From Clostridia bacterium (GTDB taxonomy: Bacteria > Bacillota > Clostridia > Oscillospirales > Acutalibacteraceae), in NCBI GenBank assembly GCA_017519685.1, contig JAFWRV010000121.1:1-6104 (forward strand): a stretch of 6,104 bases of DNA, written 5' to 3'. The notes under the pieces are model-generated. The model was not told the origin of the DNA and made no database searches. It saw nothing but the letters and a program-made list of their open reading frames with translations. Made by a program: the position numbers and the translations under genes. Shown in pieces: positions 1 through 4,979 of this stretch; position 1 is the first letter of the stretch, and every line of letters begins with the position of its first letter.

Positions 1-2
1 AC

Positions 3-80
3 GAGGGCGGCTATGTTTACTTTTTTGACAAGGAAAAAGGTCACGCCAAGGAAATCTTCGGCGGCAGGCCTCAGATCTGA
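3..80 (+). CDS. 3' end of an unidentified plus-strand gene (partial)
   Basis: An open frame enters from the left edge and ends at TGA 78-80, giving 25 residues that include GGYVYFFDKEKG and end in GGRPQI. The next gene starts 2 nt later in the same direction, so the two are probably cotranscribed and translationally coupled. The other two frames here are less convincing: frame 2 stops at 26-28, and frame 1 runs out of register into the next gene. The fragment is too short and lacks a diagnostic motif, so no family is assigned. It could be the C-terminus of almost any soluble protein. Confidence 0.55.
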   Translation, partial: EGGYVYFFDKEKGHAKEIFGGRPQI

Positions 81-82
81 AT

Positions 83-637
83 ATGAAATACAATCCCGAT
101 ATAATCAAGAGCAACAGAAAAACCGTTTCTGTTGAAGTGAGCCCCGACGGAAAAGTCACTCTGCGTGTTCCCGAGAGAATGACATACAGGGAAATCGAGA
201 AATTCGTCGAAAGCAGATCCGCCTGGATTGAAAAGACGCTCGAAAAATACAACAGTCTGTCGGATACGGACCTTGTTCCGTTCACCGATGAGGAACTGAG
301 TCAGATGACCCAAAAGGCAAAACTCATTATCCCTCCGAGGGTTGAATACTACGCGAAACTTATGGGCGTTTCTTATAATAAGGTTTCGGTGCGCACGGTC
401 AAGACCCGCTGGGGAAGCTGTTCGTCTTCAAAAAATCTCAGTTTCAACTGCCTGCTTGTTCTTACTCCGCCCGAGGTTATGGACAGCGTCATCGTTCACG
501 AACTGTGTCATCTGAAGGAAATGAACCATTCAAAACGCTTTTATAATGAAATATATAAAGTAATGCCGGATTACGATAAATATGAAGCGTGGCTTAAAAG
601 CAACAGTATCCGCTTCATAGGCAGACTTAAAAAATGA
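83..637 (+). CDS. YgjP-like zinc metallopeptidase domain protein (DUF45, M48-like)
   Basis: This 184-residue protein matches the YgjP/DUF45 (WLM-like) family of predicted zinc-dependent peptidases. What is seen: an N-terminal part typical of the family (residues 10-55, with PDGKVTLRVP and a tryptophan near 48), a TRWGSCSSS block at 108-116, the zincin motif HELCH at 139-143 (ligands His139 and His143, catalytic Glu140), and NHSKRF at 148-153, where His149 is the likely third ligand. There is no signal peptide or membrane segment, so it is probably cytoplasmic. Substrate and role are unknown for the family. It is somewhat shorter than many members, but both ends of the domain are present. ATG at 83 is chosen because the family's N-terminal residues begin there. 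No strong ribosome binding site is visible and the gene follows the preceding stop by 2 nt, which suggests coupling. It converges on jag. Confidence 0.9.
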   Translation: MKYNPDIIKSNRKTVSVEVSPDGKVTLRVPERMTYREIEKFVESRSAWIEKTLEKYNSLSDTDLVPFTDEELSQMTQKAKLIIPPRVEYYAKLMGVSYNKVSVRTVKTRWGSCSSSKNLSFNCLLVLTPPEVMDSVIVHELCHLKEMNHSKRFYNEIYKVMPDYDKYEAWLKSNSIRFIGRLKK

Positions 638-684
638 TGGGGCTGTCGCATTTAAGCGAAAAACAGACAGACAAGTATTTTATA

Positions 685-717
685 AGTTCCGCGGGTTGTC
701 CCGCGGAACTGTTTTTT
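685..717 (+). terminator. Rho-independent terminator after the metallopeptidase gene
   Basis: A perfect 11-bp stem (685-695 with 700-710), rich in GC, with a TTGT loop, is followed by GTTTTTT at 711-717. It lies 47 nt past the stop of the DUF45 gene. The T tract follows the stem only on the plus strand, so it should end the rightward transcript. Confidence 0.9.
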
Positions 718-727
718 GTATACAAGA

Positions 728-756
728 AAAAGCACACCGCAAAACGGTGTGCTTTT
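728..756 (-). terminator. Rho-independent terminator of the rpmH-rnpA-yidD-yidC-jag operon
   Basis: A perfect 12-bp stem (728-739 with 745-756) has a 5-nt loop. On the minus strand it ends in TTTTTCTTG, and on the plus strand it ends in TTTTATTATA, so it can work in both directions. It lies 16 nt beyond the jag stop codon and should end the leftward operon. Confidence 0.88.
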
Positions 757-772
757 ATTATACAGTAATATA

Positions 773-1597
773 TTATTCTTTATTATTATTGATTTCGATT
801 TTTCCGTAAAGAGAACCCGCGGAATCACTTCTCGGCTCTCTTGCGGGAGCGGATGGCGCGCTGTTTGAAGAATTATTGTTATAGTTTCTTCCGTTTCCTC
901 TGCCCTTGCCGCCGCGGCCTCTGTTATATCCGCCGCCGTTGGTCGGCTTGAAGCCCTCTTCGAGAGTGATGACAACCTTGCGGTCATCGTCGCTTCCGAC
1001 TGAATGTGAGGTTACGCCCTCGATGTCGTGAATAGCGGTATGAATAATACGGCGCTCATAGGGATTCATCGGCTCAAGAACGACATTTCTGCCGTATTTC
1101 TTGACCTTCGCCGCGTTTTTCGCGGCAAGTGACTTGAGAGTAGCCTCTCTCTTTTCACGGTAATTGCCGACATTGATGGTAACGCGTTTGAATTCGTCGT
1201 ATTCTCTTGTTATTACAAGGCGGGTAAGATACTGAATGGCATCAAGTGTTTCACCGCGTCTGCCTATTACCGAACCGTAATCGTCGCCGCAGGAGATGCT
1301 GATTCTGACATCTTCGCCGTTTTCTACTTCCACATTGATTTCGGATTCTTCAACTCCGAGGTTTTTAAGGATTGCCGTTATATAATCCTTTGCTTTCGCA
1401 AATTTATCATCGGCAACTTCATAGTAAACCCTAACCTTGGCGAGGGAACCGCCGAAAAGACCGAGTGTCTTCTTTTTGGGCTGCTCGACAACTTCTATAC
1501 TGATATCCTCAATATCCTCGGGAGCATTGAGGTTTTTTAAAGCTTCGTCCTTTGCTTCATCTATGGTGTTGCCTGTGCCGAACGCTTCTTTTATCAA
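773..1597 (-). CDS. jag: RNA-binding protein Jag/KhpB (Jag-N, KH and R3H domains)
   Basis: This 274-residue protein is the Jag (KhpB, also called EloR) RNA-binding protein, linked in other Firmicutes to control of cell elongation and division. Domains in order: Jag-N at about 1-52 with the conserved KKKTLGLFGG (41-50); a KH domain at about 68-145 with the GxxG loop GRRG (112-115); an R3H domain at about 150-213 with Arg182 and His186 in ERRIIH. A low-complexity tail (about 219-260) is rich in Gly, Arg and Asn, with RGRGG and KGRGNGR, then a Ser/Ala/Pro stretch, and the protein ends with SLYGKIEI plus Asn/Lys. The start is TTG at 1597, overlapping the yidC stop by 4 nt (TTGA) and preceded by AGGTGGTGA, so translation is probably coupled to yidC. 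It is the last gene of the operon. The identity is firm; which RNAs it binds is unknown. Confidence 0.95.
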   Translation of the reverse strand: MIKEAFGTGNTIDEAKDEALKNLNAPEDIEDISIEVVEQPKKKTLGLFGGSLAKVRVYYEVADDKFAKAKDYITAILKNLGVEESEINVEVENGEDVRISISCGDDYGSVIGRRGETLDAIQYLTRLVITREYDEFKRVTINVGNYREKREATLKSLAAKNAAKVKKYGRNVVLEPMNPYERRIIHTAIHDIEGVTSHSVGSDDDRKVVITLEEGFKPTNGGGYNRGRGGKGRGNGRNYNNNSSNSAPSAPAREPRSDSAGSLYGKIEINNNKE

Positions 1598-2612
1598 GAA
1601 ATTTCACCACCTGATTTATTTTCTTTCTGCTGTGCCGCAAATATAATTGCTTTTTCTCTTGAGCGGCGTTCAATGGTTTCATCAACCATATTTCTCGCGA
1701 GCATTTTCTTGGGGCTGTATATCTGACCGATTACAATACTTGAAATAAGACCGAGGATACCGGATGTAATCCAGTAAACACCGATACCGGCGGGGAAAAG
1801 AATAACAAAGTAGAGTGAGAATCCCGCCATGAATACTGTCATACAGCCCATTGATTTTGCCATCTGAGAATTTGCCGTGCCGGATTGCTTCTGTTTGAGG
1901 TTTGAGTAGATTGAGGAGCCAACGGTTGAAACGGTGGAAAGGATCGGGATGAGCCAGATGGGCCCGAACTCGCTGCCCTTGGGAGTCTGTCCGAGTGAGA
2001 TACCGAAAGCCGAAAATCCGACACTCTGAATAAGATCGAATGTTGAAACAGGAATACCCTTGATCAATTCATACACATCAACGGCTTTGTCGCCTGATGT
2101 GACAACATGCGAAACACCTGCGTCAAAAATCGCCCTGAGCTCATCAATATGCTCGATGACAATAAGCTCAAAGAGTCTTGTGTTTTTGGAAGGTGCTTCA
2201 TAACCGAGCGCCTGAACTGCCGAAATCAGATTCTGTATTACCGTAGCGTCAATGTGGAGAAAGTTTGAAAGAGGATAATAAATAACGCCTATAAGACCGA
2301 AAAGCAGGATAAACTGGATGGCCATGGGAGCGCATCCCGCGTTCATGGGATTGAATCCTTCCCTCTGATAAAGCGCCTGTGTTTCTTCCTGAATCTTTCT
2401 CTGGTCGCCCGCGTATTTTTCCTGAATCTTGCGGACCTTCGCCTGCATACGCTGTGACTTTGCCATACCCTTCTGCTGATTGATTGATGAAGGAATCATT
2501 ATCAGTCTGACAACGAGAGTAATTATGACAATCAGCAAAGCGTAGTTGGTGATCCGAGTCTGAATAAACCGAACAGCAGCCAGCCAAACGGCTTGCCTAA
2601 AACTTCGTACAT
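1594..2612 (-). CDS. yidC: Membrane protein insertase YidC (Oxa1 family), frameshifted near 2553-2558
   Basis: YidC inserts and folds membrane proteins, with or without the Sec translocon. The gene is broken in this sequence. ATG 2612 (ribosome binding site GGAGG at 2620-2624) starts a frame reading [17 protein letters not shown], which is YidC-like, but it meets TGA at 2532-2534. The remainder lies in the -1 frame from about ITNYALLIVII to the stop at 1594. Restoring one base near 2553-2558 gives about 339 residues. Counting from the in-frame TTG at 2538, the downstream part shows: the end of TM1 with the conserved groove Arg11 (VVRLIMIP), a charged cytoplasmic helical hairpin (20-62), NPMNAGCAPM (64-72) leading into TM2 (about 72-95), a long external segment (96-191), TM3 (192-212), TM4 (232-251) and TM5 (252-275), with FPAGIGVYWITS in the TM4-TM5 region, then a basic tail. 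There is no lipobox. TTG 2538 would lose half of TM1 and has no ribosome binding site, so I reject it as the native start. A sequencing error is likely, because YidC is usually essential. Confidence 0.88.
1604..1612 (-). promoter_or_regulatory. Ribosome binding site deciding the jag TTG start
   Basis: AGGTGGTGA on the minus strand lies 6 nt before TTG 1597, inside the end of yidC. No ATG competes nearby in the jag frame, and the Jag-N domain begins directly at this TTG, so the non-ATG start is well supported. Confidence 0.75.
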
Positions 2613-2851
2613 TATTTTTCCTCCGGGTGTTTCTGTTTCTTTGGCGGTACCGGATCGTAACCGCCCGGGAAGAGAATATTGCATCTCATAAGCCGCCTGA
2701 TTGCAAGAAGAGTGCCTTTTAGAGGCCCGTGTACTTCAATTGCTTCAACGGCATAGTGCGAACAGGTCGGGTAATACCTGCACATTGGCGGAAAATGCGG
2801 GGAGATGTGTTTCTGATAAAACCGGATTCCCGAAAGAAGAAATTTCTTCAT
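2612..2851 (-). CDS. yidD: Membrane protein insertion efficiency factor YidD
   Basis: This 79-residue YidD protein is a small, membrane-associated helper thought to improve YidC/Sec-dependent insertion. The family signature is complete: an N-terminal amphipathic segment [10 protein letters not shown] (9-18), then [11 protein letters not shown] (24-34), HGPLKG (41-46) and FPGGYDPVP (61-69). The three conserved cysteines are Cys24, Cys30 and Cys57. Length is typical. ATG 2851 has a strong ribosome binding site (GGGGAGGAAA at 2856-2865), 16 nt after the rnpA stop. Its TAA shares one base with the yidC ATG (TAATG), consistent with coupled translation of the two insertion factors. Confidence 0.96.
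   Translation of the reverse strand: MKKFLLSGIRFYQKHISPHFPPMCRYYPTCSHYAVEAIEVHGPLKGTLLAIRRLMRCNILFPGGYDPVPPKKQKHPEEK
2620..2624 (-). promoter_or_regulatory. Ribosome binding site deciding the yidC start
   Basis: GGAGG on the minus strand lies 7 nt before ATG 2612, within the last codons of yidD. It supports ATG 2612 as the true yidC start even though that frame closes after 26 codons, and so supports the frameshift reading. Confidence 0.8.
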
Positions 2852-2867
2852 TCTGTTTCCTCCCCGT

Positions 2868-3209
2868 TCAGATACTGCGTATAACTCCCAATTCGGTGAG
2901 GTGTCTGCGCATCGCGCTTTCCACCTCGGGAGTTTTTACGTGCTTTGTTCTGTGTCGTGCAATAAATACTATATCCCAATCGCCTGCGGTATCGGGTGCC
3001 AGGGAGGCATAAGCCGCCCTGATTATTCTGCGGCATCTGTTTCTTTCAACCGCGCTTCCTATTTTTTTGGAAGTGGTGATACCGATGCGGCAACCGTGAC
3101 CTCTGCTCTTCATAGCATAGGTCACAAGCACAGGGCACACGCGGGATTTACCCTTATAATACACTCTGTGGAACTCGCTGTTCTGCTTTAAAGATACAGT
3201 TTTTTGCAT
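2868..3209 (-). CDS. rnpA: Ribonuclease P protein component
   Basis: This 113-residue protein subunit of RNase P helps the catalytic RNA cut the 5' leader from pre-tRNAs. The family's RNR region is clear: [21 protein letters not shown] (41-61), with Arg56-Asn57-Arg58 and further basic residues Arg60, Arg61 and Arg64. The N-terminal substrate-binding surface ([13 protein letters not shown], 8-20) and C-terminal DIVFIAR (79-85) also fit the family. Length is usual. The start is ATG 3209, 9 nt after the rpmH stop. Unlike its neighbours it has no clear Shine-Dalgarno sequence (the upstream bases read TTATTAATTTTCCGTT), so translation may depend on ribosomes finishing rpmH. The protein gene is separate from the RNase P RNA gene (rnpB), which is not in the window. 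Confidence 0.96.
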   Translation of the reverse strand: MQKTVSLKQNSEFHRVYYKGKSRVCPVLVTYAMKSRGHGCRIGITTSKKIGSAVERNRCRRIIRAAYASLAPDTAGDWDIVFIARHRTKHVKTPEVESAMRRHLTELGVIRSI

Positions 3210-3218
3210 AACGGAAAA

Positions 3219-3353
3219 TTAATAACTGAGCTGCTTTCTGCCCTTTGCTCTGCGGCGGGCGAGAACCTTGCGGCCGTTTCTGTCAGACATTCTCTTGCGG
3301 AAACCGTGCTCCATCTTGCGATGGCGTTTTTTGGGCTGATAAGTTCTTTTCAT
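3219..3353 (-). CDS. rpmH: Large ribosomal subunit protein bL34
   Basis: This 44-residue, very basic ribosomal protein was found by reading the minus strand between rnpA and its promoter. It begins [18 protein letters not shown] and ends GRKQLSY, with the hallmark [18 protein letters not shown] at 21-38. This is a near-perfect L34 sequence of standard length. ATG 3353 is preceded by GGAGGT at 3361-3366 with 7-nt spacing. It is the first gene of the operon, as is typical beside dnaA. bL34 sits in 23S rRNA near the exit tunnel base. Confidence 0.97.
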   Translation of the reverse strand: MKRTYQPKKRHRKMEHGFRKRMSDRNGRKVLARRRAKGRKQLSY

Positions 3354-3461
3354 TTTGCGTACCTCCGTTCACTGTGAGTATTATGGATTAATCCTCCGGG
3401 TATGTCTACCCCCATACCGGAAGTTTAATATCCGACTTTGGGCAAAATTTTTGCCATTGGA
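3354..3461 (-). promoter_or_regulatory. Structured 5' leader of the rpmH operon
   Basis: Between the likely transcription start (about 3461) and rpmH there are roughly 108 nt. The RNA can form a short hairpin from the inverted repeat 3441-3455 (7-bp arms around one base). It can also form an 8-bp stem with one bulged C from 3413-3420 with 3396-3404, which competes with a smaller stem 3407-3411/3398-3402 (GACA loop). The 10-bp palindrome GGATTAATCC lies at 3385-3394. The ribosome binding site at 3361-3366 is unpaired in these folds. No run of T follows any stem, so an attenuator is not evident. No known riboswitch is recognised. Confidence 0.4.
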
Positions 3462-3467
3462 GTGTTC

Positions 3468-3497
3468 ATTATATAACAAATAAACTATAAAAGTCAA
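3468..3497 (-). promoter_or_regulatory. Sigma-A promoter of the rpmH-rnpA-yidD-yidC-jag operon
   Basis: On the minus strand, -35 TTGACT (3492-3497) and -10 TATAAT (3468-3473) are separated by 18 bp of AT-rich sequence. This is five of six and six of six matches to consensus. Expected start is near 3461. No other promoter is seen within the operon. Confidence 0.88.
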
Positions 3498-3553
3498 CCT
3501 TTTTCTTCATAGGGAGAAAAAATCTTTTTATCGGACTTGAAAAAAGAATGGAT

Positions 3554-3584
3554 TTGTGATAAGCTTAGTGTGAATATTTATAAA
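3554..3584 (+). promoter_or_regulatory. Candidate dnaA promoter
   Basis: TATAAA at 3579-3584 is a good -10. The best -35 is TTGTGA at 3554-3559, with a long 19-bp spacer. An alternative is TTGAAA (3537-3542) with TAAGCT (3560-3565) at 17 bp, where the -10 is poor. The DnaA-box-like element 3569-3577 lies between -35 and -10 in the first model, a place where DnaA binding could repress its own gene; that is inference. Confidence 0.35.
3569..3577 (-). promoter_or_regulatory. DnaA-box-like element
   Basis: The minus strand reads ATATTCACA, one mismatch from TTATNCACA. A related element, ATACTCACA, lies at 3373-3381 in the rpmH leader, so the two share TGTGARTATT on the plus strand. A single weak box is compatible with dnaA autoregulation but does not show an origin. 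Confidence 0.35.
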
Positions 3585-3615
3585 CTGGATTAATATCCTC
3601 TTGTTATGGGGTAAT

Positions 3616-3632
3616 CCGCCGCGAGGCGGCGG
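3616..3632 (+). repeat. GC-rich hairpin immediately upstream of the dnaA ribosome binding site
   Basis: Inverted repeat CCGCCGC / GCGGCGG (3616-3622 and 3626-3632) around GAG. In RNA an alternative 5-bp stem (3616-3620 with 3625-3629) closes a GCGA tetraloop of the stable GNRA type. It is all G and C in an otherwise AT-rich region and ends 4 nt before the ribosome binding site. No T tract follows, so it is not a terminator. It could shape dnaA mRNA stability or ribosome access, or be a DNA site. Confidence 0.65.
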
Positions 3633-3636
3633 TAAT

Positions 3637-3643
3637 AAAGGAG
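3637..3643 (+). promoter_or_regulatory. Ribosome binding site deciding the dnaA TTG start
   Basis: AAAGGAG lies 11 nt before TTG 3655. The spacing is a little long, but the alternative ATG at 3673 is 29 nt away and would remove the first residues of domain I, so TTG is preferred. Confidence 0.65.
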
Positions 3644-3654
3644 TGTAGTAAGTT

Positions 3655-4974
3655 TTGGAATCTTTAAACGAAATGTGGACTCTTGTCTGTAACGAGCTCA
3701 GACAAAGTCTCAACGATGTCATCTTCAATATATGGTTCTCACCCTCGCAAATCATTGATTTTGACGGGGCGACTGTCCGTATATCCGCGAGTGAATTCAG
3801 AAAGACGACCATCGAGAAAAAGTTTTATAAAGAACTGTCCGACGCATTCAGAAACGTGCTGGGATTCGATGTGAATATAGTTATTGACGACTCCGAAAAA
3901 CCTGAGCAGACGGTTCAGGTACAGGAAACAGCCGTTCCCGATGAACAGCCGGTCACGACAACAGAGGAAAACACCTTTGAAACATTTGTCGTCGGCAATG
4001 ACAACCGTTTCGCATACACCGCCGCGAAAGCGGTCGCGGAGAACCCCGGTAAGGGTTACAACCCCTTATTTATCTACGGCTCATCGGGTCTTGGCAAAAC
4101 TCATCTTCTCTGCGCTATCAGGAATGAAATACTTGCCGACAATCCCGATATGAACGTCATTTTTACCAGGGGCGAGGACCTTGTAAATCTTATCGTTCAC
4201 GGCATTAACAGCAACAATATGAATTCAATTCACGAGAAGCTGCGCAACTGCGACGTGCTCCTCGTTGACGACATTCAGTTCATCGCCGGCAAGAATTCAA
4301 CCCAGGAAGAATTTTTCCATACCTTCAACGCTCTTGAAGCGGAAAAGAAGCAGATTGTTCTTATATCCGATTCGACGCCCAAAGATATCCCGGTTCTTGA
4401 TGAAAGACTGCGCACCCGCTTTGAGCAGGGTCTTATCGCGGATATCCAGCCGCCTGATTTTGAAACGAGAATGGCAATAATCCAGCGCAAGGCAAACAAT
4501 CTCGAAATCGAGCTTCCGCAGGAGGTTGCCGAATTCATTGCCGAAAAAGTCAAGACAAACATCCGTCAGCTTGAAGGCGCGGTAAAGAAAATCCACGCTC
4601 TTGTCAATCTTGAGGGAACACCTATCAATATAGCCATGGCGCAGAACGCCATCAAGGATCTCGCGAGCGAAGGTCTCCCGACCGATGAGCTTGTCAACAG
4701 GATAATTTCCGAAACCGCCAGGACTTTCGGCATTCCCCAGACAGATATAGTTTCCAAGAAAAAGGATAATAAAACCGTCAAAGCAAGGCAGGTCGCGATT
4801 TACGCGATTCGCGAAGCGGCGGACCTCACCCAGCAGGAAATCAGCGAATACTTCAGCGGCCGCGACAGAACCACGATTCATTACGCTCTCAATAAGATTC
4901 AGCCGATGATTGAACGTGACCCGGCAATGAGAAGAAACGTTGAAAACATTATCAAAAACGCCAAGGAGCAGTAA
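3655..4974 (+). CDS. dnaA: Chromosomal replication initiator protein DnaA
   Basis: This 439-residue AAA+ ATPase binds and opens the replication origin. Domain I is at about 5-75 (WTLVCNELRQSLN, with FNIWFSP at 24-30). A short acidic linker (domain II) is at about 78-106. Domain III starts at TFETFVVGNDNRFA (107-120) with Walker A GSSGLGKTH (142-150), Walker B LLVDDIQF (202-209), a sensor I region LISDSTP (236-242) and RLRTRFEQGL (251-260) carrying the Arg255 finger region. Domain IV (about 345-439) has the helix-turn-helix signature SGRDRTTIHYALNKI (401-415). The usual D-H-[ST]-T is D-R-T-T here, with Arg405 in place of the His that reads bases in E. coli DnaA (His434), and Tyr410 replaces a second common His. 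Start TTG 3655. It is followed by ftsY 5 nt downstream, not by dnaN, which is atypical. Function is firm; binding preference may be altered. Confidence 0.97.
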   Translation: MESLNEMWTLVCNELRQSLNDVIFNIWFSPSQIIDFDGATVRISASEFRKTTIEKKFYKELSDAFRNVLGFDVNIVIDDSEKPEQTVQVQETAVPDEQPVTTTEENTFETFVVGNDNRFAYTAAKAVAENPGKGYNPLFIYGSSGLGKTHLLCAIRNEILADNPDMNVIFTRGEDLVNLIVHGINSNNMNSIHEKLRNCDVLLVDDIQFIAGKNSTQEEFFHTFNALEAEKKQIVLISDSTPKDIPVLDERLRTRFEQGLIADIQPPDFETRMAIIQRKANNLEIELPQEVAEFIAEKVKTNIRQLEGAVKKIHALVNLEGTPINIAMAQNAIKDLASEGLPTDELVNRIISETARTFGIPQTDIVSKKKDNKTVKARQVAIYAIREAADLTQQEISEYFSGRDRTTIHYALNKIQPMIERDPAMRRNVENIIKNAKEQ

Positions 4975-4979
4975 TACCC

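Larger units (their letters stand above)
3354..3654. other. Divergent rpmH/dnaA control region; oriC position but no canonical DnaA-box cluster
   Basis: This 301-bp spacer is where many Firmicutes keep an origin segment. It holds the rpmH leader and promoter, an AT-rich middle (about 3463-3550), a candidate dnaA promoter and a hairpin before dnaA. I searched both strands for TTATNCACA and found no exact copy. The best matches are TGTGAATAT at 3569-3577 (8 of 9 on the reverse strand), TGTGAGTAT at 3373-3381 (7 of 9) and TTGTGATAA at 3554-3562 (a box missing one base). No replication origin can be claimed from this. The octamer GGATTAAT occurs twice in the same orientation, at 3385-3392 and 3587-3594. 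Confidence 0.5.

Noticed and set aside
652..987. Minus-strand frame of 111 codons across the terminators and jag tail
   Set aside because: It runs through both terminator hairpins and reads the low-complexity jag tail in a wrong frame.
1594..2538. yidC taken as starting at TTG 2538
   Set aside because: There is no ribosome binding site, half of TM1 would be lost, and a good ATG with GGAGG and YidC-like residues exists at 2612 in the shifted frame.
2532..2570. Programmed -1 frameshifting in yidC
   Set aside because: No slippery heptamer in register and no clear downstream stimulatory structure; a missing base is simpler. Kept only as an alternative in the finding.
2249..2587. Minus-strand frame of 112 codons over the yidC start
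   Set aside because: It is an out-of-register reading of yidC. Its sequence is Cys/Ser/Arg-rich with no family resemblance, and the YidC features are in the other frames.
2701..3191. Plus-strand frames over yidD and rnpA
   Set aside because: They are complements of firmly identified genes and have no family resemblance.
3354..3654. Replication origin oriC
   Set aside because: The location is right for many Firmicutes, but there is no cluster of canonical DnaA boxes and only one 8-of-9 match, so it is not called.
3528..3812. Minus-strand frame of 94 codons over the dnaA promoter and start
   Set aside because: It covers the dnaA leader hairpin and domain I, with no ribosome binding site or domain of its own.
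4297..4881. Antisense frame of 194 codons inside dnaA
   Set aside because: Mirror of a long, well-conserved coding gene. It has no ribosome binding site or recognisable domain.
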